From NCBI GenBank assembly GCA_021299875.1, contig JAJTEW010000002.1:310001-374000 (forward strand): a stretch of DNA of 64,000 nucleotides. Reading direction: 5' to 3'. Numbering within the stretch: position 1 is the first letter of the stretch; each line of letters opens with the position of its first letter. Of the stretch, positions 53,060 through 61,859 are shown piece after piece. The DNA comes from Comamonadaceae bacterium. Its GTDB lineage: Bacteria > Pseudomonadota > Gammaproteobacteria > Burkholderiales > Burkholderiaceae_C. Position numbers and translations under genes: made by a program. The notes beneath the pieces are model-generated. The model was not told the origin of the DNA, made no database searches, and worked only from the letters and a program-made list of their open reading frames with translations.

Positions 53060-54582
53060 ACCAAGTGTCTCCTCCACCCAGCACTGTGGCCAAGCCCAAG
53101 TCGCCACTCATCCTTGACCACGACCGCGCAGGCGGTTACTGGGGTGCGGTGTATGTGTTCACCGCCATCAAGGGTTTGCAAGTGGTGATCGACGGCCCGG
53201 TGGGTTGCGAAAACCTGCCTGTGACTTCTGTGCTGCATTACACCGATGCTTTGCCCCCGCATGAATTGCCGATTGTGGTGACGGGTCTGGCCGAAGAGCA
53301 ACTCGGTCGTGAAGGCACCGAAGGCGCCATGAAGCGCGCCCACGCCACTCTGGACCCCGAGCTGCCCGCCGTGGTGGTGACCGGTTCGATCGCCGAGATG
53401 ATCGGTGGCGGCGTGACGCCTGAGGGCACCAACATCGCGCGCTTTTTGCCGCGCACCATCGACGAAGACCAGTGGCAATGTGCCAACCGCGCCATGTACT
53501 GGCTGTGGAGCGAGTACGGTCTGCGCAAAGTGCCGGCTCGCAAGCCCTTTGAAGAACGCCCTGAAGGCGAAAAGCCCAGAGTTAACATCATTGGCCCCTG
53601 CTACGGCACTTTCAACAGTGCCAGTGACTTGGCTGAAATCCGCCGCTTGGTGCAAGGCATTGGCGCCGAGGTCAACATGGTCTTTCCACTGGGCAGCCAC
53701 CTGGCCGATGTATCGCGCTTGGTCGAGGCTGACGTGAACATTTGCATGTACCGCGAATTCGGTCGCATGCTCTGCGAGGCGCTGGAGCGCCCCTATTTGC
53801 AAGCACCCATCGGGCTGCACAGCACCACGCATTTTTTACGCAAGCTGGGCGAGTTGCTGCACCTCGACCCCGAGCCCTTCATTGAGCGCGAAAAGCACAC
53901 CACCTTAAAGCCCATGTGGGACCTGTGGCGCTCTGTCACACAAGACTTCTTTGCCACCGCCAGCTTTGCTGTGGTGGCGGGCGAGACCTATTCGCGGGGC
54001 CTGAAAAACTTCCTCGAAACCGAAATGGGCTTGCCCTGCCGTTTCAGCATTTCACGCACCGCGGGTAACAAGACCGACAACGCCGCAGTGCGCGAGTTGG
54101 TCAAAACCCAAACGCCCCTGATCATGTTTGGCAGCTACAACGAACGCATGTACCTGAGTGAAATCTCGGGCGGCAGTCCGATGCGCGCTGCTTTCATTCC
54201 CGCATCGTTTCCCGGTGCCATCATCCGCCGCCATACCGGCACGCCCTTCATGGGTTACAGCGGGGCGAGCTACCTGATTCAAGAGGTGTGCAACGCCTTG
54301 TTCGATGCCTTGTTCCATATCCTGCCTTTGGGCACCGACATGGACAAAGTCGAGGCGACGCAAGCGCGCGGCGTGGTGGCCCCCAATGCCAGTTGGCAAG
54401 ACCAGGCCCAGCAGCGCCTGCGTGATGTGGTGCAAAGCCAGCCGGTGCTGGTGCAGATTTCTGCGGCCAAGCGTTTGCGCGATCAAGCCGAGCAACTCTC
54501 GCAGGCACAAGGCCAAAACGAGGTGACTGAAGCCCATGTGAACGCGGCCAGCCGCGAGCTGGGTTTGGGGGTGGCGGCATGA
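53056..54582 (+). CDS. bchZ: Chlorophyllide a reductase subunit BchZ
   Basis: A 508-aa NifK-like partner of BchY. Cluster Cys and active-site surroundings are in [20 protein letters not shown] and [19 protein letters not shown]. Other conserved parts are [20 protein letters not shown] and [20 protein letters not shown]. The C-terminal stretch resembles the protochlorophyllide-reductase BchB tail. It has four-base overlaps with bchY and with a 43-codon reading frame downstream, before pufB. Normal length for the family. Confidence 0.95.
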   Translation: MNQVSPPPSTVAKPKSPLILDHDRAGGYWGAVYVFTAIKGLQVVIDGPVGCENLPVTSVLHYTDALPPHELPIVVTGLAEEQLGREGTEGAMKRAHATLDPELPAVVVTGSIAEMIGGGVTPEGTNIARFLPRTIDEDQWQCANRAMYWLWSEYGLRKVPARKPFEERPEGEKPRVNIIGPCYGTFNSASDLAEIRRLVQGIGAEVNMVFPLGSHLADVSRLVEADVNICMYREFGRMLCEALERPYLQAPIGLHSTTHFLRKLGELLHLDPEPFIEREKHTTLKPMWDLWRSVTQDFFATASFAVVAGETYSRGLKNFLETEMGLPCRFSISRTAGNKTDNAAVRELVKTQTPLIMFGSYNERMYLSEISGGSPMRAAFIPASFPGAIIRRHTGTPFMGYSGASYLIQEVCNALFDALFHILPLGTDMDKVEATQARGVVAPNASWQDQAQQRLRDVVQSQPVLVQISAAKRLRDQAEQLSQAQGQNEVTEAHVNAASRELGLGVAA

Positions 54583-54710
54583 GCCACACCCGGTTCAACA
54601 CAACAGCAGGGGCCGACATGTGCGGTGCCTTGACCAGGATGTCGTGGCCTTTGGCTGCGGATGCCCATCTGCGCGGGCTGTGCGCAACCCGGGTCGTAAG
54701 GCCTCTTTGA
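54579..54710 (+). CDS. Possible 43-aa peptide coupled to bchZ (doubtful)
   Basis: A reading frame of 43 codons begins at an ATGA overlap with the bchZ stop and ends 12 bases before pufB. It starts [20 protein letters not shown] and ends in an Arg-rich part. In other purple bacteria, pufQ sits here, but this product has no clear membrane helix and no similarity to PufQ that I can see. It may be chance or a leader peptide. Confidence 0.25.
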   Translation: MSHTRFNTTAGADMCGALTRMSWPLAADAHLRGLCATRVVRPL

Positions 54711-54722
54711 AAGGAGCAAAAC

Positions 54723-54866
54723 ATGTCCACCAAGACATCAATATCCGGACTCACCGATGAGGAAGCCCAGGAGTTCCACCACTACTGGATGCAGGGCACC
54801 GTGGGCTTTACAGCGGTTGCTGTGCTGGCCCACATCCTGGTCTGGGCGTGGCGTCCCTGGTTCTGA
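54723..54866 (+). CDS. pufB: LH1 light-harvesting beta chain
   Basis: A 47-aa antenna polypeptide. The N-terminal cytoplasmic part ([18 protein letters not shown]) is followed by one membrane helix with the bacteriochlorophyll-binding His37 in [16 protein letters not shown], the common LH1 beta C-terminus with Trp residues that tune B875 absorption. AAAGGAG lies 8 bases before the ATG. The usual partner pufA does not follow directly; another small gene intervenes. Confidence 0.96.
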   Translation: MSTKTSISGLTDEEAQEFHHYWMQGTVGFTAVAVLAHILVWAWRPWF

Positions 54867-54910
54867 TTCAGAGCCTGATTTTTCAACCATAGATTGACGG
54901 AGTCACGGTC

Positions 54911-55135
54911 ATGCCCAACACCACCCACCTCAACGAGACCCATTCGCGTGCGGATGAGTCTCCTGCTTACTGGTCCATTTTCCTCATCGGATTCGGATGC
55001 CTGTTTGTGGTCGTCGTTCTGGCCAAACTGGTCGGCGTTCACTGGCGAGATCTGTTGCCTGGTGCAGAAGATGCCAAGAGCATGAGTCAGGGGGTCAAAG
55101 CTGCTGTGTACACCTTCATGTCCCACATCATTTAG
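54911..55135 (+). CDS. Uncharacterised single-span membrane protein between pufB and pufA
   Basis: A 74-aa protein in the puf operon, not recognised as any known Puf polypeptide. Residues 1-19 are polar ([20 protein letters not shown]), 20-42 form one strongly hydrophobic helix ([20 protein letters not shown]), then [17 protein letters not shown] and a weakly hydrophobic end [10 protein letters not shown]. It lacks the conserved MWRIWR start and His-binding pattern of LH1 alpha. GGAG lies 9 bases before the ATG; pufA follows after 10 bases. It might be an LH1-reaction-centre accessory chain comparable in role to PufX, PufW or gamma chains. That is inference. Confidence 0.75.
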   Translation: MPNTTHLNETHSRADESPAYWSIFLIGFGCLFVVVVLAKLVGVHWRDLLPGAEDAKSMSQGVKAAVYTFMSHII

Positions 55136-55145
55136 GAGATTCACC

Positions 55146-55355
55146 ATGTGGAGAATTTGGCGACTTTACGACCCTTTGCGTGCCATGGTGCTGCAGGGTA
55201 TTTTCTTGTTTGGCCTGGCCGCGATGATTCACCTCATCTTGCTCAGCACCAACAAATTCAACTGGCTCGACGGCGCGAAAAAACCCGTAGCAGCATCGGC
55301 GCAAAACTCGCCGCTGCCCGCTGCTGTGGCTTCGCTCCCAGCGCCCAAGTCCTGA
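55146..55355 (+). CDS. pufA: LH1 light-harvesting alpha chain
   Basis: A 69-aa antenna polypeptide with the classical start [17 protein letters not shown], one membrane helix with His29 in [21 protein letters not shown], and an Ala/Pro-rich tail of about 20 residues that may be cut off. His29 binds bacteriochlorophyll together with pufB His37. GGAG lies just before the ATG. A strong mRNA hairpin follows before pufL, so LH1 chains should be made in excess over reaction-centre chains. Confidence 0.97.
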   Translation: MWRIWRLYDPLRAMVLQGIFLFGLAAMIHLILLSTNKFNWLDGAKKPVAASAQNSPLPAAVASLPAPKS

Positions 55356-55371
55356 TCCAGGACTTGCCGTC

Positions 55372-55409
55372 CAGGTGCTGTCATTGAACCCCGCTCAATG
55401 CAGCACCTG
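55372..55409 (+). promoter_or_regulatory. Intercistronic mRNA hairpin between pufA and pufL
   Basis: CAGGTGCTG-T-CATTGA pairs with TCAATG-CAGCACCTG (15 bp with one bulge, 7-base loop). There is no T tract, so it is likely a decay-protecting structure for the pufBA segment rather than a terminator, as known for Rhodobacter puf mRNA. Confidence 0.8.
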
Positions 55410-55439
55410 TTCATCCACTGAAGGCAGGAGGACCCAACC

Positions 55440-56276
55440 ATGGCCATGCTGAATTTTGAGAAAAAGTACCGTGTTCGCGGTGGTACCCTGCTGGGTGGTG
55501 ATTTGTTCGACTTTTGGGTCGGCCCCTTTTACGTCGGTTTTTTCGGCGTCACAACCCTTTTCTTTTCGTTCCTGGGCACGGCGCTCATTTTGTGGGGTGC
55601 CTCACAAGGCCCGACCTGGAACCTTTGGCAGATCAGCATTGCACCGCCTGATTTGTCGTACGGCCTGCGCTTTGCACCCCTGATGGAAGGCGGCCTGTGG
55701 CAGCTCATCACGGTGTGTGCCCTCGGCGCCTTTGGCTCGTGGATGATGCGCGAGGTCGAGATCTGCCGCAAGCTGGGCATGGGCTTTCATGTGCCTGTGG
55801 CTTTTGGGGTCGCGATATCTGCTTACTTCACCCTGGTGGTGATTCGCCCAGTGCTCATGGGTGCTTGGGGCCACGGTTTTCCGTATGGCATTTACAGCCA
55901 TCTGGATTGGGTCTCCAACGTCGGCTACCAGTACCTGCATTTTCACTACAACCCGGCGCACATGATCGCCGTGAGTTTCTTTTTCGCCAGCGTGTTTGCT
56001 TTGTCCTTGCACGGTGGTTTGATTTTGTCTTCTACCAACCCAGCACCCGGCACTTTTGTCAAAACGCCTGCGCATGAAGACACGTTCTTTCGCGACATCA
56101 TCGGTTACTCGATCGGCACCTTGGGCATTCACCGTTTGGGTCTGTTCTTGGCACTGGCTGCTGTGTTGTTCAGCGCCCTTTGCATCGTGCTCAGTGGTCC
56201 CTTCTGGAGCCGTGGCTGGCCCGAGTGGTGGAGTTGGTGGTTGAACATGCCGATCTGGTCCCAGTGGCCCGTCTGA
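55440..56276 (+). CDS. pufL: Photosynthetic reaction centre L subunit
   Basis: A 278-aa subunit with five membrane helices. It begins [20 protein letters not shown] and contains the bacteriochlorophyll- and iron-binding His residues in [42 protein letters not shown] and [15 protein letters not shown], in the usual order. With PufM it holds the special pair, bacteriopheophytins and quinones. GGAGG lies shortly before the ATG. All key residues are intact, so a functional quinone-type reaction centre is expected. Confidence 0.98.
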   Translation: MAMLNFEKKYRVRGGTLLGGDLFDFWVGPFYVGFFGVTTLFFSFLGTALILWGASQGPTWNLWQISIAPPDLSYGLRFAPLMEGGLWQLITVCALGAFGSWMMREVEICRKLGMGFHVPVAFGVAISAYFTLVVIRPVLMGAWGHGFPYGIYSHLDWVSNVGYQYLHFHYNPAHMIAVSFFFASVFALSLHGGLILSSTNPAPGTFVKTPAHEDTFFRDIIGYSIGTLGIHRLGLFLALAAVLFSALCIVLSGPFWSRGWPEWWSWWLNMPIWSQWPV

Positions 56277-56327
56277 GATGGACTGAACGCACACAGACCG
56301 AATCCAAAGAATTGAGGAGTTAAGCAA

Positions 56328-57305
56328 ATGGCCAACTATCAAAACCTGTTCACCACGGTGCAAGCCGTGGGTCCGGTGCACCAAGGGGTGCCGCTCGGAC
56401 AAGGCAACAGTCCGCGCACGGGACAGCCCTTGATCAACTACTGGGTGGGCAAGCTGGGCAATGCGCAGCTGGGTCCCATTTACTTGGGCGGTTTGGGCTT
56501 GATCTCGCTGATCCTGGGCCTGATCGCCTTCACCCTGATTGGCATGAACATGCTGGCTTCGGTCAATTACGACCCGATTCAGTTTGTGCGCCAGCTGTTC
56601 TGGTTGTCCCTCGAGCCGCCTGCTCCCAGTTACGGCTTGAGCATGCCGCCCCTGAACCAAGGTGGCTGGTTCCTGATTGTGGGCCTTTTTCTCACAGCAT
56701 CGGTGCTGTTCTGGTGGGCCCGTACTTACCGCCGCGCGGTGGAGTTGGGCATGGGCACGCACATCGCTTGGGCCTTTGCTGCAGCCATTTGGTTGTTTCT
56801 GGTGCTGGGCTTGTTCCGCCCCATCTTGATGGGCTCTTGGGGTGAGGCTGTGCCTTACGGTATCTTCTCCCACCTCGATTGGACAGCGGCTTTCTCGCTG
56901 CGCTATGGCAACTTGTTCTACAACCCGTTCCATGCCTTGTCCATCGTGTTCTTGTATGGTTCGGCCCTGCTGTTCGCCATGCACGGTGCAACCATCTTGG
57001 CGGTGACCCGTTTCGGTGGTGAGCGCGAGATTGAGCAAATCACCGACCGCGGTACGGCCTCTGAGCGCGCCGCTTTGTTCTGGCGCTGGACCATGGGCTT
57101 TAACGCCACGATGGAATCGATCCACCGTTGGGCTTGGTGGTTTGCAGTCCTGTGTCCCATCACAGGCGGTATCGGCATCTTGCTGACCGGCACGGTGGTG
57201 GACAACTGGTACCTGTGGGCCATCAAGCACGGTGTGGCACCACCGTACCCCGAAATTTTCCCAGGGATGGTTGACCCTGCGCTGAGCACTGGAGCCAAGC
57301 CATGA
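56328..57305 (+). CDS. pufM: Photosynthetic reaction centre M subunit
   Basis: A 325-aa subunit with five membrane helices. The start [20 protein letters not shown] and the segments [40 protein letters not shown] and [20 protein letters not shown] hold the conserved His, Glu and Trp residues for pigment, non-heme iron and QA binding. It extends at the C-terminus to TGAKP, as is usual when a PufC cytochrome is bound. It overlaps pufC by four bases. Confidence 0.98.
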   Translation: MANYQNLFTTVQAVGPVHQGVPLGQGNSPRTGQPLINYWVGKLGNAQLGPIYLGGLGLISLILGLIAFTLIGMNMLASVNYDPIQFVRQLFWLSLEPPAPSYGLSMPPLNQGGWFLIVGLFLTASVLFWWARTYRRAVELGMGTHIAWAFAAAIWLFLVLGLFRPILMGSWGEAVPYGIFSHLDWTAAFSLRYGNLFYNPFHALSIVFLYGSALLFAMHGATILAVTRFGGEREIEQITDRGTASERAALFWRWTMGFNATMESIHRWAWWFAVLCPITGGIGILLTGTVVDNWYLWAIKHGVAPPYPEIFPGMVDPALSTGAKP

Positions 57306-58363
57306 ACATGACTATTTCCTTCTCTTCTGGCTGGACCGGCCGCATGGTCAAAGCTTTGGGACTGACACTGGCGGGTTTGGTGCTGACAGGCTGTGAGCGC
57401 CCGATTCCCGAAAGCGTACAAAGCGGCTACCGGGGCACCGGTATGGTGCAGGTCTACAACCCTCGCCTGCTCGAAGTCAAAACCGAGCTCAATCAACCGC
57501 CAGCGGTCATCCCGTCACCTGGGTCCGAAGGCCCCAAGGCTTCGCAGGCTTACAAAAACGTCAAGGTGCTGGGCAACTTGAGCGTGGGCGAGTTCAACCG
57601 ACTGATGGTCTCGATGACCAACTGGGTGGCTCCAAAAGAGGGTTGCGCCTACTGCCACGCCTTGCCTAACTTTGAAGACGACAGCAAGTACACCAAGGTG
57701 GTGGCCCGTCGCATGGTCGAGATGACGCAGCACATCAACTCGGATTGGCAGCCGCACGTCGCGCAAACAGGGGTGACTTGCTACACCTGCCACCGCGGCG
57801 AACCTGTGCCCAATGCCATCTGGTTCAAAGCCAACCACCAGCCTTACGGATCCAACTTCATGGGTGACAAGGCGGGCCAAAACGAGCCCTCTCCAGTGGT
57901 CAATTTGTCTTCTTTGCCCAACGACCCGTTCACACCGTTTTTGCTGGGCAATGAAAACATCCGTCTGAATGGTCCGACAGCGCTGCCATCGGGCAATCGA
58001 CAGTCGATCAAGCAGGGCGAGTGGACCTATGGCTTGATGACCCACATGTCGACCGCGTTGGGTGTCAATTGCACGTATTGCCACAACACGCAATCGTTCC
58101 AAAACTGGGAAATCAGCCCCCCACAACGGTCGACGGCTTGGCATGGGATCCGCATGGCGCGCGATTTGAACCTGGCTTACATGGAACCTTTGACCGAGGT
58201 GTTCCCGGCGCACCGCAAGGGACCGTTGGGTGACGTGGCCAAGCTCAACTGTGCCACTTGCCACCAAGGCGCTTACAAACCGCTCAATGGTGCACCCATG
58301 GCCAAAGACTTCCCTGAGCTACTCAAGCCCGCTTTGGCCGCTGCCAAAGTTGCGGCCAAGTAG
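57302..58363 (+). CDS. pufC: Reaction-centre tetraheme cytochrome c subunit
   Basis: A 353-aa periplasmic cytochrome that re-reduces the special pair. It has a lipoprotein signal ([11 protein letters not shown], Cys31) and exactly four heme sites: CAYCH at 115-119, CYTCH at 160-164, CTYCH at 257-261 and CATCH at 317-321, with Met ligands between (for example LMVSMTNW and [10 protein letters not shown]). Some phototrophs lack PufC; its presence fits the Rubrivivax-like betaproteobacterial type. It starts in an ATGA overlap with pufM. Confidence 0.97.
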   Translation: MNMTISFSSGWTGRMVKALGLTLAGLVLTGCERPIPESVQSGYRGTGMVQVYNPRLLEVKTELNQPPAVIPSPGSEGPKASQAYKNVKVLGNLSVGEFNRLMVSMTNWVAPKEGCAYCHALPNFEDDSKYTKVVARRMVEMTQHINSDWQPHVAQTGVTCYTCHRGEPVPNAIWFKANHQPYGSNFMGDKAGQNEPSPVVNLSSLPNDPFTPFLLGNENIRLNGPTALPSGNRQSIKQGEWTYGLMTHMSTALGVNCTYCHNTQSFQNWEISPPQRSTAWHGIRMARDLNLAYMEPLTEVFPAHRKGPLGDVAKLNCATCHQGAYKPLNGAPMAKDFPELLKPALAAAKVAAK

Positions 58364-58392
58364 TCTCACCAGCGCCAAACCGGACACTTGTC

Positions 58393-59205
58393 ATGGAAGC
58401 CAGCCCGACCCTTCATGACCCGCTGTCCGGCGTGGTGGTGGTGCTGCTGGCGGACTTTTTGCGACAACACCAAGGTTGGGGTTGGTTGCGCTTGGTCGCA
58501 GGCGCGACGCCTTACAAAGATGTACCCGGCTTGACCATGGTCAAGGTCATGGGCAGCGGGCATGGCGGGGGCTTTAGCCTCAGGCCCAGCGCCACGCACC
58601 AAGGCCTGATCTGCAATTTCAGTCATCTCGATTTGGCGCTTCAGTTTTTGGACAGTTCTGCAGTACAGGCTTACCGCAGCCGCGCTCGCGAGTGTTGGAC
58701 GGGCGTGCTGTCGGTGCAGTCGGCCAGAGGCCATTGGGACAAGCAAGCCTGGCAGACCAGCAGCCCCGAAGCTTTGGGCTCGCATACCGACAGACAAGAG
58801 GATGGGCGTGCACCTTTGGCGGTGCTGACACGGGCCAGCATTGTGCCCACCAAGGCCATGGCTTTTTGGCGTTATGCACCTGCGGCACAGGCCGATCTGT
58901 CACAAGCCCCTGGCTGCCTTTTGGCCATGGGATTGGGCGAAGCGCCCTTGGTACGTCAATGCACCTTCAGTTTGTGGCAAGACACCGCCAGCATGCTTCA
59001 GTACGCCCGGCAAGGTGCGCACCAAGTGGCCAGTGCCGCTGCCTACAAACATCAGTTTTTCTCGGAATCGCTTTTTGTTCGCATGCAGGTTTTGCAAATG
59101 GCCGGCGTTTGGATGGGCCGCAGTTATGAACCTCAGGTGATCAAAGTACCCTTCGCCGCACCATCTGCTGCGCTGGAGCCTGATCTGGAGCCCAGCCATG
59201 TCTGA
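58393..59205 (+). CDS. crtA: Spheroidene monooxygenase CrtA
   Basis: A 270-aa enzyme that oxidises spheroidene to spheroidenone, adding a keto group at C2 with oxygen. Conserved parts are WGWLRLVAGATPYKDVPGLT, MVKVMGSGHGGGFSLRPSAT, HQGLICNFSHLDLAL and LTRASIVPTKAMAFWRYAPA. The C-terminus contains AYKHQFFSESLFVRMQVLQM. Spheroidenone would be expected under aerobic growth. It overlaps crtD by eight bases and follows pufC by 29. Confidence 0.9.
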   Translation: MEASPTLHDPLSGVVVVLLADFLRQHQGWGWLRLVAGATPYKDVPGLTMVKVMGSGHGGGFSLRPSATHQGLICNFSHLDLALQFLDSSAVQAYRSRARECWTGVLSVQSARGHWDKQAWQTSSPEALGSHTDRQEDGRAPLAVLTRASIVPTKAMAFWRYAPAAQADLSQAPGCLLAMGLGEAPLVRQCTFSLWQDTASMLQYARQGAHQVASAAAYKHQFFSESLFVRMQVLQMAGVWMGRSYEPQVIKVPFAAPSAALEPDLEPSHV

Positions 59206-60730
59206 GCACCGTGTTGTCATCGTCGGTGCCGGCATGGGCGGCTTGTGCAGTGCTATTTCCTTGGCGTATCAAGGTTTGCATGTGACCGTGGTTGAAGCTT
59301 CTGATGCCCCCGGTGGCAAAGTGCACAGCCGCGAAGTCAATGGCGCACACATCGACAGCGGCCCCACCGTGTTCACCATGCGCTGGGTCTTGGATGACTT
59401 GTTGCGCAGCGTAGGCACCAGTGTCGAGTCTGAGATGCGCATTTCGCCTTTGCAGGTCTTGGCACGGCATTTTTGGCCCGATGGCAGCCAGCTCGATTTG
59501 TCGGCCAACGCTCAAGAAAGCGAAGCGGCCATTGCAGCTTGGTCAAGTGGCAATGAAGCACGCCGTTTTCGCGAATTTTGTAAAACCACGCGTCAGCTTT
59601 ATGCCGCGCTCGAAGGCCCGATGATCCGTGCCCAGCGTCCCAACATGGGGCGGTTCATGGGTGACTTGGGTTTCAAGGGTCTTGGCGTTTTGGCGCAACT
59701 TGGGCCCATGCGGAGCCTGTGGCAGCAGTTGGGTCAACAATTTTCAGATCCGCGTTTGCGTCAATTGTTCGCACGGTATGCCACCTACTGCGGCTCATCA
59801 CCGTGGCAGTCTCCCGCCACATTGATGTTGATTGCGCAAGTCGAAATGGACGGGGTATGGTCGGTGGATGGGGGCATGGTCGGTATGGCTCAAGCGCTGG
59901 CCCGTGTAGCCAAACAACATGGTGCAATGTTTCGTTACCAAAGCACTTGCCAGCGCATTGAGCAGCGCCAAGGCAAGGTGAGTGGTGTGCACTTGCAATC
60001 GGGTGAATTTTTGCCTGCAGACCGAGTGATTTTCAACGGCGATGCAGGCGCTTTGCGCCAAGGTTTGTTGGGCGATGGTGTGCGCCGCGCAGTGCCTTCT
60101 GAGGCCCCGCCGCGCTCTTTGTCGGCAGTGACTTGGTCCATGCACACCCCCAGCGAGGGCGTCACCCTTGACCGTCACAACGTGTTTTTTCAAAGCACCT
60201 ACGCCAGCGAGTTCGAAGACATTTTTGAGCGCCAGCTTTTGCCGCAAAGCCCCACGGTGTATGTGTGCGCGCAAGACCGACCCGCTCAGTTGGCGCCCGG
60301 CCTGGCCGAGCGCATTTTTTGTTTGGTCAACGCCCCCGCCTGTGGTGATGGCAACGGCATCACCGAGGAGGCTTTAGAGCAATGCCAAACCCACACTTTT
60401 CAGCATCTTCAAAAGCTGGGTCTGTCACTGCAGCCCACGCCGGCCAACAGCATCCGCACGACACCGCAAGATTTCCATCGACGCTTTCCGGCGAGCGGGG
60501 GGGCGCTGTACGGGCAGGCGACGCACGGCTGGACCAGCATCTTCAGCAGACCTGGCTCCACCACACCCCTGCAGGGCCTGTATCTGGCGGGGGGCAGCGT
60601 GCATCCGGGGCCGGGCGTGCCGATGGCCGCCTTGTCCGGGCAACGGGCGGCCGAGGCCGTGATGGCGAGCCTCGCTTCGACCAAAACGTTCCAGACGGGG
60701 GCTACCTTTGGTGGTATGTCGACGCCATGA
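59198..60730 (+). CDS. crtD: Methoxyneurosporene dehydrogenase CrtD
   Basis: A 510-aa FAD-dependent desaturase of the CrtI/CrtD family. The dinucleotide-binding motif VVIVGAGMGGLCSAISLAYQ is at residues 6-25; IDSGPTVFTMRWVLDDLL separates CrtD from CrtI. The C-terminal FAD motif is GLYLAGGSVHPGPGVPMAAL. It introduces the C3,4 double bond in hydroxy- or methoxyneurosporene. The last 20 residues are not conserved-looking and overlap, in another frame, the part of crtC that encodes conserved residues. The stop overlaps the first crtC ATG. Confidence 0.9.
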   Translation: MSEHRVVIVGAGMGGLCSAISLAYQGLHVTVVEASDAPGGKVHSREVNGAHIDSGPTVFTMRWVLDDLLRSVGTSVESEMRISPLQVLARHFWPDGSQLDLSANAQESEAAIAAWSSGNEARRFREFCKTTRQLYAALEGPMIRAQRPNMGRFMGDLGFKGLGVLAQLGPMRSLWQQLGQQFSDPRLRQLFARYATYCGSSPWQSPATLMLIAQVEMDGVWSVDGGMVGMAQALARVAKQHGAMFRYQSTCQRIEQRQGKVSGVHLQSGEFLPADRVIFNGDAGALRQGLLGDGVRRAVPSEAPPRSLSAVTWSMHTPSEGVTLDRHNVFFQSTYASEFEDIFERQLLPQSPTVYVCAQDRPAQLAPGLAERIFCLVNAPACGDGNGITEEALEQCQTHTFQHLQKLGLSLQPTPANSIRTTPQDFHRRFPASGGALYGQATHGWTSIFSRPGSTTPLQGLYLAGGSVHPGPGVPMAALSGQRAAEAVMASLASTKTFQTGATFGGMSTP

Positions 60731-61590
60731 GTGACGACGGCCAACACGGCATCACCCTCATTGCTTTTGTGGGCAGTGTGTTTTCGCCTTACTACGCTTG
60801 GTCGCGTGCCCGAGGCCGAACCAATGCAGACAACCATTGCGCTCTGAATGTGGCCATCTACAGCAAAGGTCAAGGCCGCTGGGCCATGACCGAGCGCGGC
60901 CAGCGCCACTGTTCGCGCACTGAGCGCCAGTTCAAGATTGGCCCCAGTCAAATGAGCTGGGATGGTGATTGCCTGAACATCGATATCGACGAAGTGTGTG
61001 TGCCTATCCCGCGCCGCATTCGGGGCCGCATCAAACTCTGGCCACAGCAGTTGTTTGGATATTCCACACTGCTGGATGTGGGAGGTCGCCACCGATGGGG
61101 GCCTTTGGCGCCATCTTCGCGCATCGAGGTCAACCTCAATGCCCCTGACTTGAAGTGGCAAGGCCACGCTTACTTGGATTCCAACGAGGGCGATGAGCCT
61201 GTGGACCAAGGTTTTCATACGTGGGACTGGTCAAGGGCTCGCACGCGCGACGGCAGCACGGTGGTGTTTTATGACATGCAAGCGCCGGGCACCGAAGACC
61301 GTGTGTTGTCGCTGCGCTTCAGCCCCAAAGGCGAGGTGGAGCCTATGGCCACGCCACCAGCACAGCAGCTGCCCAAAACGGGTTGGCGCATCGATCGCCG
61401 CATGCGCAGTGCGCAAGCCGTGCGTGTGCATGAACAACTTGAAGACACGCCTTTTTACCAGCGTGCTTTGCTGCAATTTGACCACGCGGGTGAGCCTCTG
61501 CTCGCCTTTCATGAAACCCTGTCGGTGCCGCGTTTGGTGTCACCGGTGGTTCAAGCCATGCTGCCTTTTCGCATGCCAAGGCGGGCTTGA
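60727..61590 (+). CDS. crtC: Carotenoid 1,2-hydratase CrtC, N-terminus unclear
   Basis: From the ATG at 60727 (ATGA overlap with crtD) the product has 287 aa. It begins MSDDGQHGITLIAFVGSVFS and has the CrtC segments PYYAWSRARGRTNADNHCAL, HCSRTERQFKIGPSQMSWDG and GFHTWDWSRARTRDGSTVVF. The conserved residues expected before it, RFDQNVPDGGYLWWYVDA, are encoded in frame just upstream, but no ATG, GTG or TTG lies there for over 100 bases. The enzyme hydrates neurosporene or lycopene ends. Whether it is made from an odd start, by frameshift, or as a short form is undecided. Confidence 0.8.
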   Translation: MSDDGQHGITLIAFVGSVFSPYYAWSRARGRTNADNHCALNVAIYSKGQGRWAMTERGQRHCSRTERQFKIGPSQMSWDGDCLNIDIDEVCVPIPRRIRGRIKLWPQQLFGYSTLLDVGGRHRWGPLAPSSRIEVNLNAPDLKWQGHAYLDSNEGDEPVDQGFHTWDWSRARTRDGSTVVFYDMQAPGTEDRVLSLRFSPKGEVEPMATPPAQQLPKTGWRIDRRMRSAQAVRVHEQLEDTPFYQRALLQFDHAGEPLLAFHETLSVPRLVSPVVQAMLPFRMPRRA

Positions 61591-61591
61591 T

Positions 61592-61702
61592 ATGAACAAC
61601 CTTGAACCTTATTTCAAGGCAACCCCATTCCTGGCCGTGGTGGCCAAGAATAGCCCTCGTGCGGGCCGTGCACGTCTTCTGCAAGGAGAAAACTATGTCT
61701 AA
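61592..61702 (+). CDS. Possible 36-aa leader peptide between crtC and pucB (doubtful)
   Basis: An ATG one base after the crtC stop opens 36 codons (MNNLEPYFKATPFLAVVAKN at the start, ending QGENYV), overlapping the first 8 bases of pucB. It could be a leader coupling pucB translation. The first codons contain the dyad CCTTGAA/TTCAAGG (61600-61619). There is no homology I recognise. Confidence 0.25.
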   Translation: MNNLEPYFKATPFLAVVAKNSPRAGRARLLQGENYV

Positions 61703-61847
61703 CTCAGACAAAGTCTGGCCAACGGGACTGACCCAGGCCGAATCGGAAGAGATTCACCGCAATCTCATCCAGGGTACGCAGATTTTCGGCATGATTGCCG
61801 CATTTGCTCACCTGTTGGCTTATATCTATTCACCCTGGCTCAAGTAA
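61695..61847 (+). CDS. pucB: LH2 light-harvesting beta chain
   Basis: A 50-aa antenna polypeptide. It begins MSNSDKVWPTGLTQAESEEI and has His21 near the B800 site and His39 (GMIAAFAHLLAYIYSPWLK) for B850-type bacteriochlorophyll. AAGGAG lies 6 bases before the ATG. An open frame exists further upstream but does not look conserved. It is followed by pucA after 12 bases. Together they form a peripheral LH2 complex in addition to LH1. Confidence 0.95.
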   Translation: MSNSDKVWPTGLTQAESEEIHRNLIQGTQIFGMIAAFAHLLAYIYSPWLK

Positions 61848-61859
61848 AGGGGACACCTC

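Noticed and set aside
55602..57230. Minus-strand open frame of 542 codons
   Set aside because: Antisense of pufL and pufM; both are intact and conserved.
60382..60726. Long crtC start at 60382
   Set aside because: It would add about 115 residues overlapping crtD in another frame; only the last 20 or so look like CrtC.
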